A DNA stretch of 64,000 nucleotides, taken from positions 22,845 through 86,844 of the forward strand of contig DATKVX010000079.1 of NCBI GenBank assembly GCA_035529855.1. The letters are read 5' to 3'. The stretch comes from a bacterium. Its GTDB lineage: Bacteria > RBG-13-66-14 > B26-G2 > WVWN01. Under the pieces are notes generated by a model that saw nothing but the letters and a program-made list of their open reading frames with translations, searched no databases and was not told where the DNA came from. Positions 15,443 to 22,732 of this stretch are shown piece by piece (positions within the stretch are counted from its first letter, which is position 1; each line of letters begins with the position of its first letter). Both the position numbers and the translations under genes were made by a program.

Positions 15443-16345
15443 TTATTCCGTCTCGCGGGCTTCCGGGCCCTGGGTAAAGGCCTCCACCGTGTCCTCAAAC
15501 ATCGTCAGCTTGCCGAGTTTCTTCTGGGCTTCGTCGGCCTCGGGGGTGCCGACGTAATCGGCCACGACTTTACGGTACGCTGCGGCGGCGTTTTCGCCGT
15601 CGTCCAGCAGTTGGTAGGCGTCTCCCATATACACGTAGCATTTAGGGGTTTCCGGCGCGTCGGGGTATTTCTCGGCGACCTCCGCGAAGATGGCCACGGC
15701 GTCGTCCGCCCGCTGCGCCGTCAGGTCAATAAAGCCCATTTGGGTCAGCGCGCCCGGGGCGAGGCCGGTCTCGTTTTCGGGGTCTTGGGCGACGATTTTA
15801 TCGAAGCGCGGCCGCGCCTTTTCGTACCGACCCGTCTCCACGTACATCGTACCGACCTCGTACGCCAACTTCGAGTCGTCGGGGTTCGCCTCTTCCCGCG
15901 CCAGTAGTTCGCGTACCGTCTCGACGCGGCCCGCGACGACGTCGGCTACCAGTTTCGAAAATTCTTCCGCCGTGACGGCGCCGACGACGCGCGTTATCTC
16001 CTCGCCCTGGGGCGTGTAGAATATCGTCGTCGGGTACGCGCCCACAGCGTACGTTTTGGGGGTATCCTCGTCTACGTCGGAGTCAATATGGACCGCGACG
16101 AAATCGGCGAGCTTCTGCTGGACTTCGGCGTTCTCCAATACGTCGTACTCGAACTGCTCCGACATCTTACTCCAGTCCGCGCTATAGTACACGACGAGGT
16201 TTTTGCCTTCGTCCACCGCTCGTTCCTTGCCCTCGTCCATTGAGGTTAACCACTTTACGCCCTCGCCGCCTTTTTTACCGCAGGCCGCAAACAGGGCCAC
16301 GGCGCAGACGAGCGACGCGACAGCGAACGTTCGAACCCGTTTCAT
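15443..16345 (-). CDS. Thioredoxin-fold plus TPR lipoprotein without active-site cysteines
   Basis: 300 residues. The lipobox LFAAC places the lipid on Cys22. Residues about 30-140 follow a thioredoxin fold: KNLVVYYSADWSKMSEQF aligns with the active-site segment, and VGAYPTTIFYTPQGEEI has the cis-Pro. The usual WCxxC is here W58-S59-K-M-S62, so both cysteines are serine. It cannot be a thiol oxidoreductase of the normal kind and may be a binding domain. Residues about 145-280 hold TPRs (YEVGTMYVETGRYEKARPRF and later units). It is probably anchored at a membrane facing the periplasm. It follows a small membrane protein gene by five bases and shares its promoter. Confidence 0.8.
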   Translation of the reverse strand: MKRVRTFAVASLVCAVALFAACGKKGGEGVKWLTSMDEGKERAVDEGKNLVVYYSADWSKMSEQFEYDVLENAEVQQKLADFVAVHIDSDVDEDTPKTYAVGAYPTTIFYTPQGEEITRVVGAVTAEEFSKLVADVVAGRVETVRELLAREEANPDDSKLAYEVGTMYVETGRYEKARPRFDKIVAQDPENETGLAPGALTQMGFIDLTAQRADDAVAIFAEVAEKYPDAPETPKCYVYMGDAYQLLDDGENAAAAYRKVVADYVGTPEADEAQKKLGKLTMFEDTVEAFTQGPEARETE

Positions 16346-16349
16346 ACTA

Positions 16350-16712
16350 TCACTCCTTACGTCGGAATATATAAGAGACCAGAGCGCCGATCGTTCCTAA
16401 CGTTATTAGCACTCCCGCTAAAATTAAGTACGCGGAGGAGATGTTGACGTGGTACTTATTATGGTACCCGCGCGCGAACCAGAGGATCGCTATCCCGGTG
16501 GCCACGGCCGCGGCGCTGAAGCCGAGTCGTTGTAAGAAAGCGCCCTGGTTAACGAGACGTTCCAGCGCCGGGTCGCGTATCTTGCGGGCGCGCCGCAATA
16601 TCCCCCGGCGTTCCTTAATCGTGCTATTATAAATCCACAGTACGGCCAGCAGGCCGCCCACTATGGCCGCGCCGTACGTGAAGACGTCCAAAGCCTGGAA
16701 TAACGCCTCCAT
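16350..16712 (-). CDS. Small membrane protein, three predicted helices
   Basis: A 120-residue protein with hydrophobic segments at about 11-28 (FTYGAAIVGGLLAVLWIY), 63-80 (LGFSAAAVATGIAILWF) and 90-114, with a basic cytoplasmic-looking loop (KERRGILRRARKIRD) after the first. I recognise no family. The ATG at 16712 lies only about three bases from the predicted transcript start, and no Shine-Dalgarno sequence is present, so the message may be leaderless. It heads the two-gene unit with the thioredoxin-fold lipoprotein. Confidence 0.7.
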   Translation of the reverse strand: MEALFQALDVFTYGAAIVGGLLAVLWIYNSTIKERRGILRRARKIRDPALERLVNQGAFLQRLGFSAAAVATGIAILWFARGYHNKYHVNISSAYLILAGVLITLGTIGALVSYIFRRKE

Positions 16713-16721
16713 AGCCGCATA

Positions 16722-16750
16722 ATTATCGGCACGCCGCCCGCGAAAGTCAA
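16722..16750 (-). promoter_or_regulatory. Sigma-70-type promoter, probably giving a leaderless message
   Basis: On the minus strand TTGACT (16750-16745), 17-base spacer, GATAAT (16727-16722). A start about seven bases beyond the -10 falls at roughly 16715, next to the ATG at 16712. Confidence 0.65.
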
Positions 16751-16781
16751 GGCTAAACGGCGCGCCGGTTTCGAATTTACG

Positions 16782-18389
16782 GTGGACGAGTTAACGCTGA
16801 AAGTACTGTTGGCCGAGTTGGGGCCCGTTCTCGCCGGTGCGAGGGCGTTGTCCGCGTACCGGCCCGCGCCCGGCGTCTTCGCGTTGGAACTCTTAACCCG
16901 GGACGGCCGGCGGGGCGTGCTCACGTTAATCCCGCGGGACGGGGGCGCTATGTTTTTCGACGCCGCCCCGGGCAAGCGCCGCGGCGAGCGGGCCCGTACG
17001 GGCTTCGAGGACGCGGAGCTGGTCGCCGCGGAGCAGTGGCAGAACGACCGCCTCGTCGTCTTCGACTTCGCCGGGGGCGGCGGCCGGCGGCGGTTAGTGG
17101 CCGAGTTCTTCGGGCGGGCCGGCGGCCTGTTCGTCTTGGAGGGCGACGCCGTGGCCGCCGTTTTATCCGGCCGACCCCTCGCGACCGCCGAGAAATACCC
17201 CTGGCCGGAGGGTAGGCAGCGGGCGCCGTCCGGGAGCCTTTCGGCCGACGATATATCGCGGTACGCCGCGGCTCGCGACGCCCGGGCGCTCACGCGGGAA
17301 GTCGCGTTCATGTCGCCGTGGGCGGCGCGGGCGATAGTAGGCGACGGCGACGCCGAGGCCGCGGCGCGGCGGCTGGGCGTGTTTGCCCGAGCCGCGGCGG
17401 GCGACGACGTTCGGCCGGTGGCCGCGTTGGCGGACGGCGTATGGCGCCCTTTTACCTGTGATATCTTCGACGGCGTCGGCGTCGACGACGTGCGGCCTTT
17501 CGAGAGCACGAACGCCGCGGCGGCGTTCGCGTACGCCGAGAACGAACGCGCCGGGGAACTCGTCGCCGCGCGTAACGGGTTGGAGCGCCGTTTGCTCGCC
17601 GGCGCCAAGAGGCTCGAGCGACAGCGGAAAGCGCTCGAGCGCAACCGCGACGAATACGCCGAATACGACGAGTACCGGCGTATGGGGGAAGCGCTCAAGT
17701 ACAACCTGGCCGCGGTGCGAAAGGGCGCGACGACGGCGACGCTGCCGGACCCGTACGGCGAAGGGGATATCGAAATCGAGTTGAGGCCGGAGCTTTCGCC
17801 GGCGGTTAACGCGGAACGGCTCTTTACCCGTTATAAAAAGGCCAAACGGGGCGTCACGGCGGTGGCTAGGCGCCTAAAGGCCGTCGACGAGGAACTCGCC
17901 CGCGTACGAGACGACCTGGAAAGGGTGCGGGTCGCAATGGGTATGGTCGAGCTCGAGCCGTGGTTGGGTGCGACGAATGAGGGGGATAAGTCGAAGCGCG
18001 AACCCGCAGCCAAGGCCGGCCCGGGCCGCCGGTTTTTATCTTCCGAAGGCCTGCTGATTTTGGTCGGCAGGAGCGCGGCCGAAAACGACGAGCTGACGTT
18101 CGAGTACGCCCGGCCGCACGACCTCTGGCTCCACGCCCAGCAGGCCCACGGCTCTCACGTTATAGTACGCCGGCCGGATAAGAATAAGGCGGTACCGCGG
18201 CGCACGCTCGAGGAGGCCGCGGCGCTCGCGGCGTTTTACTCGTCGGACAAGCACGCCGGCGTGGTCCCGGTGGTCGTCGTGGAGCGACGCCACGTGCGGC
18301 GCGCCAAAGGGCCGGCGGGCCGCGTTACCCACCGCGGCGGCGACGTCGTCTTCGCCGAGCCGCGGGCGAATTTAAAACCCGCGTCTTAA
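16782..18389 (+). CDS. rqcH: RqcH/NFACT-family ribosome quality-control protein
   Basis: A 535-residue protein with GTG start. It has the N-terminal NFACT-N domain (about 1-190) with the Asp89-Arg90 pair in QWQNDRLVVFDF. Two helix-hairpin/coiled-coil blocks follow (about 250-400), then the C-terminal NFACT-R domain with DLWLHAQQAHGSHVIV. In bacteria such as Bacillus, RqcH binds obstructed 50S subunits and recruits Ala-tRNA to add C-terminal alanine tails; the Asp-Arg pair is needed for this. The pair is present here, so activity is likely. The older name for relatives is fibronectin-binding protein. It stands alone, divergent from the 16712 unit and convergent with argS, whose terminator lies inside its 3' end. 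Confidence 0.88.
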   Translation: MDELTLKVLLAELGPVLAGARALSAYRPAPGVFALELLTRDGRRGVLTLIPRDGGAMFFDAAPGKRRGERARTGFEDAELVAAEQWQNDRLVVFDFAGGGGRRRLVAEFFGRAGGLFVLEGDAVAAVLSGRPLATAEKYPWPEGRQRAPSGSLSADDISRYAAARDARALTREVAFMSPWAARAIVGDGDAEAAARRLGVFARAAAGDDVRPVAALADGVWRPFTCDIFDGVGVDDVRPFESTNAAAAFAYAENERAGELVAARNGLERRLLAGAKRLERQRKALERNRDEYAEYDEYRRMGEALKYNLAAVRKGATTATLPDPYGEGDIEIELRPELSPAVNAERLFTRYKKAKRGVTAVARRLKAVDEELARVRDDLERVRVAMGMVELEPWLGATNEGDKSKREPAAKAGPGRRFLSSEGLLILVGRSAAENDELTFEYARPHDLWLHAQQAHGSHVIVRRPDKNKAVPRRTLEEAAALAAFYSSDKHAGVVPVVVVERRHVRRAKGPAGRVTHRGGDVVFAEPRANLKPAS

Positions 18390-18396
18390 CGCGGGT
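18372..18396 (-). terminator. Minus-strand terminator for the aminotransferase-rsfS-argS unit, overlapping the rqcH 3' end
   Basis: Perfect 8-base stem ACCCGCGT / ACGCGGGT (18377-18384 and 18389-18396) with a 4-base loop. On the minus strand it is followed by TTTTAAATT; on the plus strand it is followed by a G-rich stretch, so it should act only on minus-strand transcripts. It spans the rqcH stop codon. Confidence 0.7.
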
Positions 18397-18421
18397 CGGG
18401 GGCGCTAATCGAATTCCGCGG

Positions 18422-20050
18422 CTACATCTGCGACGGCGCGCTCACGCCCAACAGGCGGAGCGCGTTTTTCGTCGTCCGGCCTACGGCGCGCGTGAGGACG
18501 AGGCGGGCGCGTACGGCGGCCTCGCTCGGCGCCTGTAGAATGCGGTGGTGTTGATAATAATTATGAAACAAGGCAGCAAGGGCGGTGGCGTAGGCCGTAA
18601 GGCGGTGGGGCTCACGCCGCGCCGCCGCGGCCGCGACGACTTTGGGAAATTCCCATATCGCCCGGGCCAGCAACCTCTCTTCGGCCTGGTCCAGCGCCGC
18701 CAGGTCGGCCTCCTGGGGCGGGGCCGCCGCCGCTTCGGCGCCGGCCTCCCGCTTGATACTCTCGACGCGGGCGTGGCAATACTGCGCGTAGTATACGGGG
18801 TTCTCCGGCGTCTGGGTACGCGCCAGCTCGAGGTCGAAGTCGAGGTGGGCGGCCGGCGTCCTCATCAAAAAGAAGAACCGGGCCGCGTCGACGCCGATGT
18901 TATCCATGACTTCGCGCATCGTGACGAGGCTGCCGGCGCGCTTGGACATCTTGACCTTTTCGCCGCGCTCGAGCAGGTTGACCTGTTGCGATATGATGAC
19001 CTCGAGCCAGCCGGCGGGCATCCCCAGCAATTCCGCCATGGCGTATAACTTTTTAACGTGGCCGTGGTGGTCCGGGCCCAGCACGTCTATCGCCTTCGTG
19101 AAACCGCGTTCGTGTTTATTGAGGTGATAGGCTATGTCGGCCATGAAGTACGTAGGCCGGCCGCCGGCGCGGACGATAACGCGGTCTTCGTCGTCGCCCG
19201 CGGCCGTGGTCTTGAGCCACAGTGCGCCGTCTTTCTCGTATACCGCCCCGCGTTCCTCGAGCAGGCGCCGCGCGGCGTCGACGTCGGCGGGGTACAGCGA
19301 ATCCTCGCGGAACCAGCGGTCGAAGGAAACGCCGAAGTCGGCCAGGTCCGCCTTCTGCCGGGCGACGATTTCGTCGGCCGCGGCGGCGGCGATTTTACCC
19401 GCGTCGTCGCCGTCCGATATTCCAGTTTCTTCGTGCAGCCGCCGGGCGAGGTCGACGACGTATTCGCCGCGATACCCGCCTTCCGGGATTTCCGCTTCTT
19501 CGCCGCGTAGTTCGGCGAGGCGGGCGCGCACCGATTGCCCCAGCAGGTCCATTTGGGTACCGACGTTGCAGACGTAGAACTCGCGTTTGACGTCGTACCC
19601 CGTAAACTCCAGGAGGCGGGCGAGGGCGTCGCCGTAAGCGGCGGCGCGCGCGTTAACGGCGTTCAGCGGGCCGGTGGGATTAGCGGAGACGAACTCGACT
19701 TGTACCCGGGCGCCGCGGCCTTCGTCGCCGCGGCCGTAATCGTCCCCCCGCGCCAGCGCCTCGCGCAGCGAATCGAATATCACGGCGTCGGCCAGGCGGA
19801 CGTTGACGAAACCCGGCCCGGCGACGTCTACGACGGCCGCCCCGGGCGCTTTACGCAGCTCTTCGGCCAAGTCCTGGGCCAACGTACGCGGGTCGCCGCC
19901 CAGCTCTTTGGCGAGCGCCAATGCGGCGTTCGTCGTCAAGTCGCCGTGCTTCGGGTCGGGGGGGACCGTGAAGTCGGCCGCCTCGTCGGCGGCCTGGGCG
20001 CCGAGCTTGGCGAGGGCCTTACGTAGGTGTGTTCGGAGTTCTTCTTCCAT
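18422..20050 (-). CDS. argS: Arginyl-tRNA synthetase with an altered HIGH motif
   Basis: A 542-residue class I synthetase. It has the N-terminal ArgRS domain (about 1-100), the ATP-site segment FVSANPTGPL, KMSKRAGSL as the KMSKS loop, and the C-terminal anticodon domain with the conserved Ala/Arg-rich end (LTRAVGRTTKNALRLLGV). Where family members usually have HVGH after SANPTGPL, this one reads N130-A-V-N133. The rest is intact, so I expect an active enzyme of a divergent subtype. It lies directly after rsfS (stop and start adjacent), the last gene of the unit. Confidence 0.95.
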   Translation of the reverse strand: MEEELRTHLRKALAKLGAQAADEAADFTVPPDPKHGDLTTNAALALAKELGGDPRTLAQDLAEELRKAPGAAVVDVAGPGFVNVRLADAVIFDSLREALARGDDYGRGDEGRGARVQVEFVSANPTGPLNAVNARAAAYGDALARLLEFTGYDVKREFYVCNVGTQMDLLGQSVRARLAELRGEEAEIPEGGYRGEYVVDLARRLHEETGISDGDDAGKIAAAAADEIVARQKADLADFGVSFDRWFREDSLYPADVDAARRLLEERGAVYEKDGALWLKTTAAGDDEDRVIVRAGGRPTYFMADIAYHLNKHERGFTKAIDVLGPDHHGHVKKLYAMAELLGMPAGWLEVIISQQVNLLERGEKVKMSKRAGSLVTMREVMDNIGVDAARFFFLMRTPAAHLDFDLELARTQTPENPVYYAQYCHARVESIKREAGAEAAAAPPQEADLAALDQAEERLLARAIWEFPKVVAAAAARREPHRLTAYATALAALFHNYYQHHRILQAPSEAAVRARLVLTRAVGRTTKNALRLLGVSAPSQM

Positions 20051-20458
20051 CTACGGCGCTTCCGGCTCGTACGGCACTTGAGGCGCGTCGCCCCACAGGC
20101 GCTCCAGTTCGTAGAATTCGCGCGTCTCAGGGTCGAAGATGTGGACGACGATGTTATTGAGGTCCATCAGGACCCACCGCCCCAGCGCGTACCCTTCGGC
20201 GTGGTGTACGCCGCAGCCGTGTTCGCCGGCCGCTTCCTCCAAGCGGTCCGCGATGCCCCGGAGATGCCGTTTCGTTTCGCCGGTGCATATTACGAAATAT
20301 TCCGCCAACGCCGGAAAAGCCCGAACGTCCAATATTACGACGTCGCGGGCTTTCAATCCGTACGCTTCCCGAGCGGCCAGAACGGCTTTTTGACGGGAGT
20401 TTAGTTTTTCGCCGCCGAAAGTAGTCCCCTCCATCGTGCGTTGTCTACGTTGGGCCAC
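20051..20458 (-). CDS. rsfS: Ribosomal silencing factor RsfS (Iojap family)
   Basis: A 135-residue protein. The Iojap signature is clear: DVVILDVRAFPALAEYFVIC, the segment RHLRGIADRLEEAA, and YALGRWVLMDLNNIVVHIF. RsfS binds ribosomal protein L14 and blocks subunit joining in starved cells. The GTG at 20458 abuts the aminotransferase stop; an ATG at 20434 would remove eight residues and is also plausible. It sits between an aminotransferase and argS. The usual nadD neighbour is not present. Confidence 0.92.
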   Translation of the reverse strand: MAQRRQRTMEGTTFGGEKLNSRQKAVLAAREAYGLKARDVVILDVRAFPALAEYFVICTGETKRHLRGIADRLEEAAGEHGCGVHHAEGYALGRWVLMDLNNIVVHIFDPETREFYELERLWGDAPQVPYEPEAP

Positions 20459-21673
20459 TTACGAAATCCGCCCGGGGTACTGGTTCAACCCTTCGGCCAG
20501 GCAAACCATAGCGAGGGCCAGCTCGTCCTCGTTGAGGACGTACGCGATGCGGGCCTCGCGCAGGCCCAGCCCCGGCGTCGAGTAGAAGCCGGCGGCCGGG
20601 GCCAACATCGTCGTCGCGCCGTCGAGGTCGAAATCGGTCAACATCCACGAGACGAACTTCTCGGCGTCGTCCACCGGGAACTCAGGCGCCATGTAGAAAG
20701 CCCCCGCGGGTTTGTAACCCACTACTCCCGGCATCTTCGTCACCGCGTCGTGGACGATGTCGCGCCGTCGCCTGAAGTGCTCTATCATGGGTTGGACGTA
20801 ATCCTCGGGTGCTAGTTTGAGCGCGGCGACGGCGGCGAATTCTTCCACCACCGGCGGCGACAGCCGCGCCTGGCCCAGCTTGAGCGCGGCCGCGACGACG
20901 TCGGCGTTGCGCGAAACCAGGCAGCCGATGCGCGCGCCGCATACGTTGAACCGCTTGGAGAGGCTGTCCGTAACTATTACCCTGTCGGCGACGGCGGGCA
21001 TGCTCAACATCGACGTATGGGTCAGGCCGTCGTAGACGAACTCGCGGTAGACCTCGTCGGCGATTATAAAGAGGTCGTGTTTTTCGGCCAGCTCGGCGAC
21101 CATGCTTAGCTCGTCTTCGCCGTAAACGGTCCCGGTGGGGTTGTTGGGGTTGCAGATGGCTATGGCGCGGGTCTTCGGGCCGACGGCGGCCTCGACGACC
21201 TCGCGCGGCGGCAGGCGGTAACCGGCGAGCGGTTCCGTCGCCAGCGGCTTGAGCGTGACGTCGACGACGGCGGCGAAGCCTTTGTAGTTGGTGTAGAACG
21301 GCTCGAGGACCAGAATCTCTTCGTCGACGCCGGCCACGCAGAAGAAAGCGAAAAGCAGCGCTTCGGAGCCGCCGGTCGTAACCAGGATCTCGTCCCGCGA
21401 CAGCCCGAGGCCGAAGCGGCCGTAATATTCGCGGTAGGCTTCGCGGAGCGCCACCTCGCCCTCCGAGCGGCCGTACGCGACGACCTTGGCCGGATACTCG
21501 CCGAGGGCTTTCAGGAACGCCTCCGGCGACGGCAGGTCCGGTTGGCCGATGTTGAGGTGGTAGACGTGGACGCCCCGTTTTTTGGCGCCGTCCGCCAGCG
21601 GTATTAATTTACGGATGGGTGACGCGGGCAACGCGCCGGCCCGGGCCGAAAGAGCCGGTTTTGTTTTTGGCAT
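20459..21673 (-). CDS. Class I/II pyridoxal-phosphate aminotransferase
   Basis: A 404-residue aspartate-aminotransferase-fold enzyme. The PLP Lys lies in SDSLSKRFNVCGARIG; CNPNNPTGTVYG and the Asp/Tyr pair in DLFIIADEVYREFVYDG are as in the AspC/AlaA group, and ARIAYVL holds the substrate-binding Arg. A strong ribosome site (GGAGGA) precedes the ATG. It is the first gene of the unit with rsfS and argS. The substrate amino acid cannot be read from the sequence; aspartate, alanine or aromatic acids are all possible. Confidence 0.88.
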   Translation of the reverse strand: MPKTKPALSARAGALPASPIRKLIPLADGAKKRGVHVYHLNIGQPDLPSPEAFLKALGEYPAKVVAYGRSEGEVALREAYREYYGRFGLGLSRDEILVTTGGSEALLFAFFCVAGVDEEILVLEPFYTNYKGFAAVVDVTLKPLATEPLAGYRLPPREVVEAAVGPKTRAIAICNPNNPTGTVYGEDELSMVAELAEKHDLFIIADEVYREFVYDGLTHTSMLSMPAVADRVIVTDSLSKRFNVCGARIGCLVSRNADVVAAALKLGQARLSPPVVEEFAAVAALKLAPEDYVQPMIEHFRRRRDIVHDAVTKMPGVVGYKPAGAFYMAPEFPVDDAEKFVSWMLTDFDLDGATTMLAPAAGFYSTPGLGLREARIAYVLNEDELALAMVCLAEGLNQYPGRIS

Positions 21674-21721
21674 CTCTTGTCCTCCGCTCGGGGAGCTTGA
21701 GAAAGGAGCGTTTACCGTGAG

Positions 21722-21750
21722 AATATAACCGATATCGGCACGCCGGTCAA
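21722..21750 (-). promoter_or_regulatory. Sigma-70-type promoter for aminotransferase-rsfS-argS
   Basis: On the minus strand TTGACC (21750-21745), 17-base spacer, TATATT (21727-21722), about 50 bases upstream of the 21673 ATG. Confidence 0.75.
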
Positions 21751-21783
21751 GCCTTACCGGCGAGGCGCGGGGCCGCGACGTCC

Positions 21784-21812
21784 TTGACCGCTGATGGGCG
21801 GGCTGCTATAAT
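21784..21812 (+). promoter_or_regulatory. Sigma-70-type promoter for the DUF4388-like gene
   Basis: TTGACC (21784-21789), 17-base spacer, perfect TATAAT (21807-21812), 46 bases before the ATG at 21859. It is divergent from the promoter at 21722. Confidence 0.78.
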
Positions 21813-21858
21813 CCAAAATAACGGTCGTATTTATACCAACTAAGGCGGTCCGAATTCT

Positions 21859-22605
21859 ATGGCGGTCATAGGGAACATAAGAGACCTGACGCTGGTCGAC
21901 CTCTTCCAGATAGTGCAATTGGGGAGGCGCACGTGCGTTTTGACGGTGGACGACGAGCACGGCGTTTGGTATCGCACCTACTTCGCCGACGGCTTCGTCA
22001 TCTACGCCGATTCCAACAAACGGTACGCGCCGTTGGGCGAAGACCTCGTAAATGCCGGCGCGATTACGCGCCGGCAACTCGAGGCGGCGTTAGCGGAGTA
22101 CGAAGCTATGGGCACCGACCGCCCGCGGTTCGGCACGTTCCTCCTGTATCGGGGCGCCATCGACCGCGAGACGCTGGTGGAGTTTATTCAACGCAAGATT
22201 AAGATAAAGCTGTTCGATATGTTCCTCATCGAAGACGGGACGTTCACCTACGAGCTCGCGCCCTACCGCTTGGACGAGGACATTACGGTCTCGATATCCG
22301 TAACCGAGATCGTAATGGAATCTACCAAACGGATAGACGACTACAAGCGGTTGGGCAAGAGGATACCGTCGGTGGACCTCGTCGTCCGGAAGGAGACCAG
22401 GCCCTTGGCCGAGCTTTTACGGGGCGACTACGAATTTTCCGGCGTCGAGAAAGAGATATTGGGGATCGCGGACAAAGGCTTGACCATCCGGGAAATGGCG
22501 AAGGCCCTCAACATCGACGACCAGCTGCATCTATTGAAGATCGTGAACGGCTTTTTAAACCTCGGCCTCGTTCGGCTAGGGATGCCGGAGCCGGCCTTCG
22601 ATTGA
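21859..22605 (+). CDS. DUF4388 (PATAN-like) domain protein
   Basis: A 248-residue soluble protein. The N-terminus (NIRDLTLVDLFQIVQLGRRT, then VWYRTYFADGFVIYA) fits DUF4388/PATAN domains, which occur in regulators of motility, polarity and gliding in bacteria such as myxobacteria and cyanobacteria. The middle contains the pattern LGEDLVNAGAITRRQLEAAL seen in GspE N-terminal-like domains of type IV pilus ATPases. The C-terminal third is helical and may be winged-helix (ILGIADKGLTIREMAKALN). It is monocistronic, with its own promoter and terminator. A signalling or adaptor role is likely; the exact target is unknown. Confidence 0.75.
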   Translation: MAVIGNIRDLTLVDLFQIVQLGRRTCVLTVDDEHGVWYRTYFADGFVIYADSNKRYAPLGEDLVNAGAITRRQLEAALAEYEAMGTDRPRFGTFLLYRGAIDRETLVEFIQRKIKIKLFDMFLIEDGTFTYELAPYRLDEDITVSISVTEIVMESTKRIDDYKRLGKRIPSVDLVVRKETRPLAELLRGDYEFSGVEKEILGIADKGLTIREMAKALNIDDQLHLLKIVNGFLNLGLVRLGMPEPAFD

Positions 22606-22624
22606 GGGAAACGTCGACGCGCGC

Positions 22625-22652
22625 AGGGCGCTCCCGGGGAGCGCCCTTTTTC
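22625..22652 (+). terminator. Intrinsic terminator after the DUF4388-like gene
   Basis: Perfect 10-base stem AGGGCGCTCC / GGAGCGCCCT (22625-22634 and 22638-22647) with a 3-base loop, followed by a run of Ts. Confidence 0.9.
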
Positions 22653-22732
22653 ATCGTCGGTGCTCTTCGCCGTGGCGGCGCCGGAAAAACCTCGACCGTC
22701 CCTCGGTTCGGCTCGAGCCCGCGATTCGGCCT

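Noticed and set aside
16661..17704. Minus-strand open frame opposite rqcH
   Set aside because: Ser/Arg/Ala-rich shadow frame; rqcH has intact domains.
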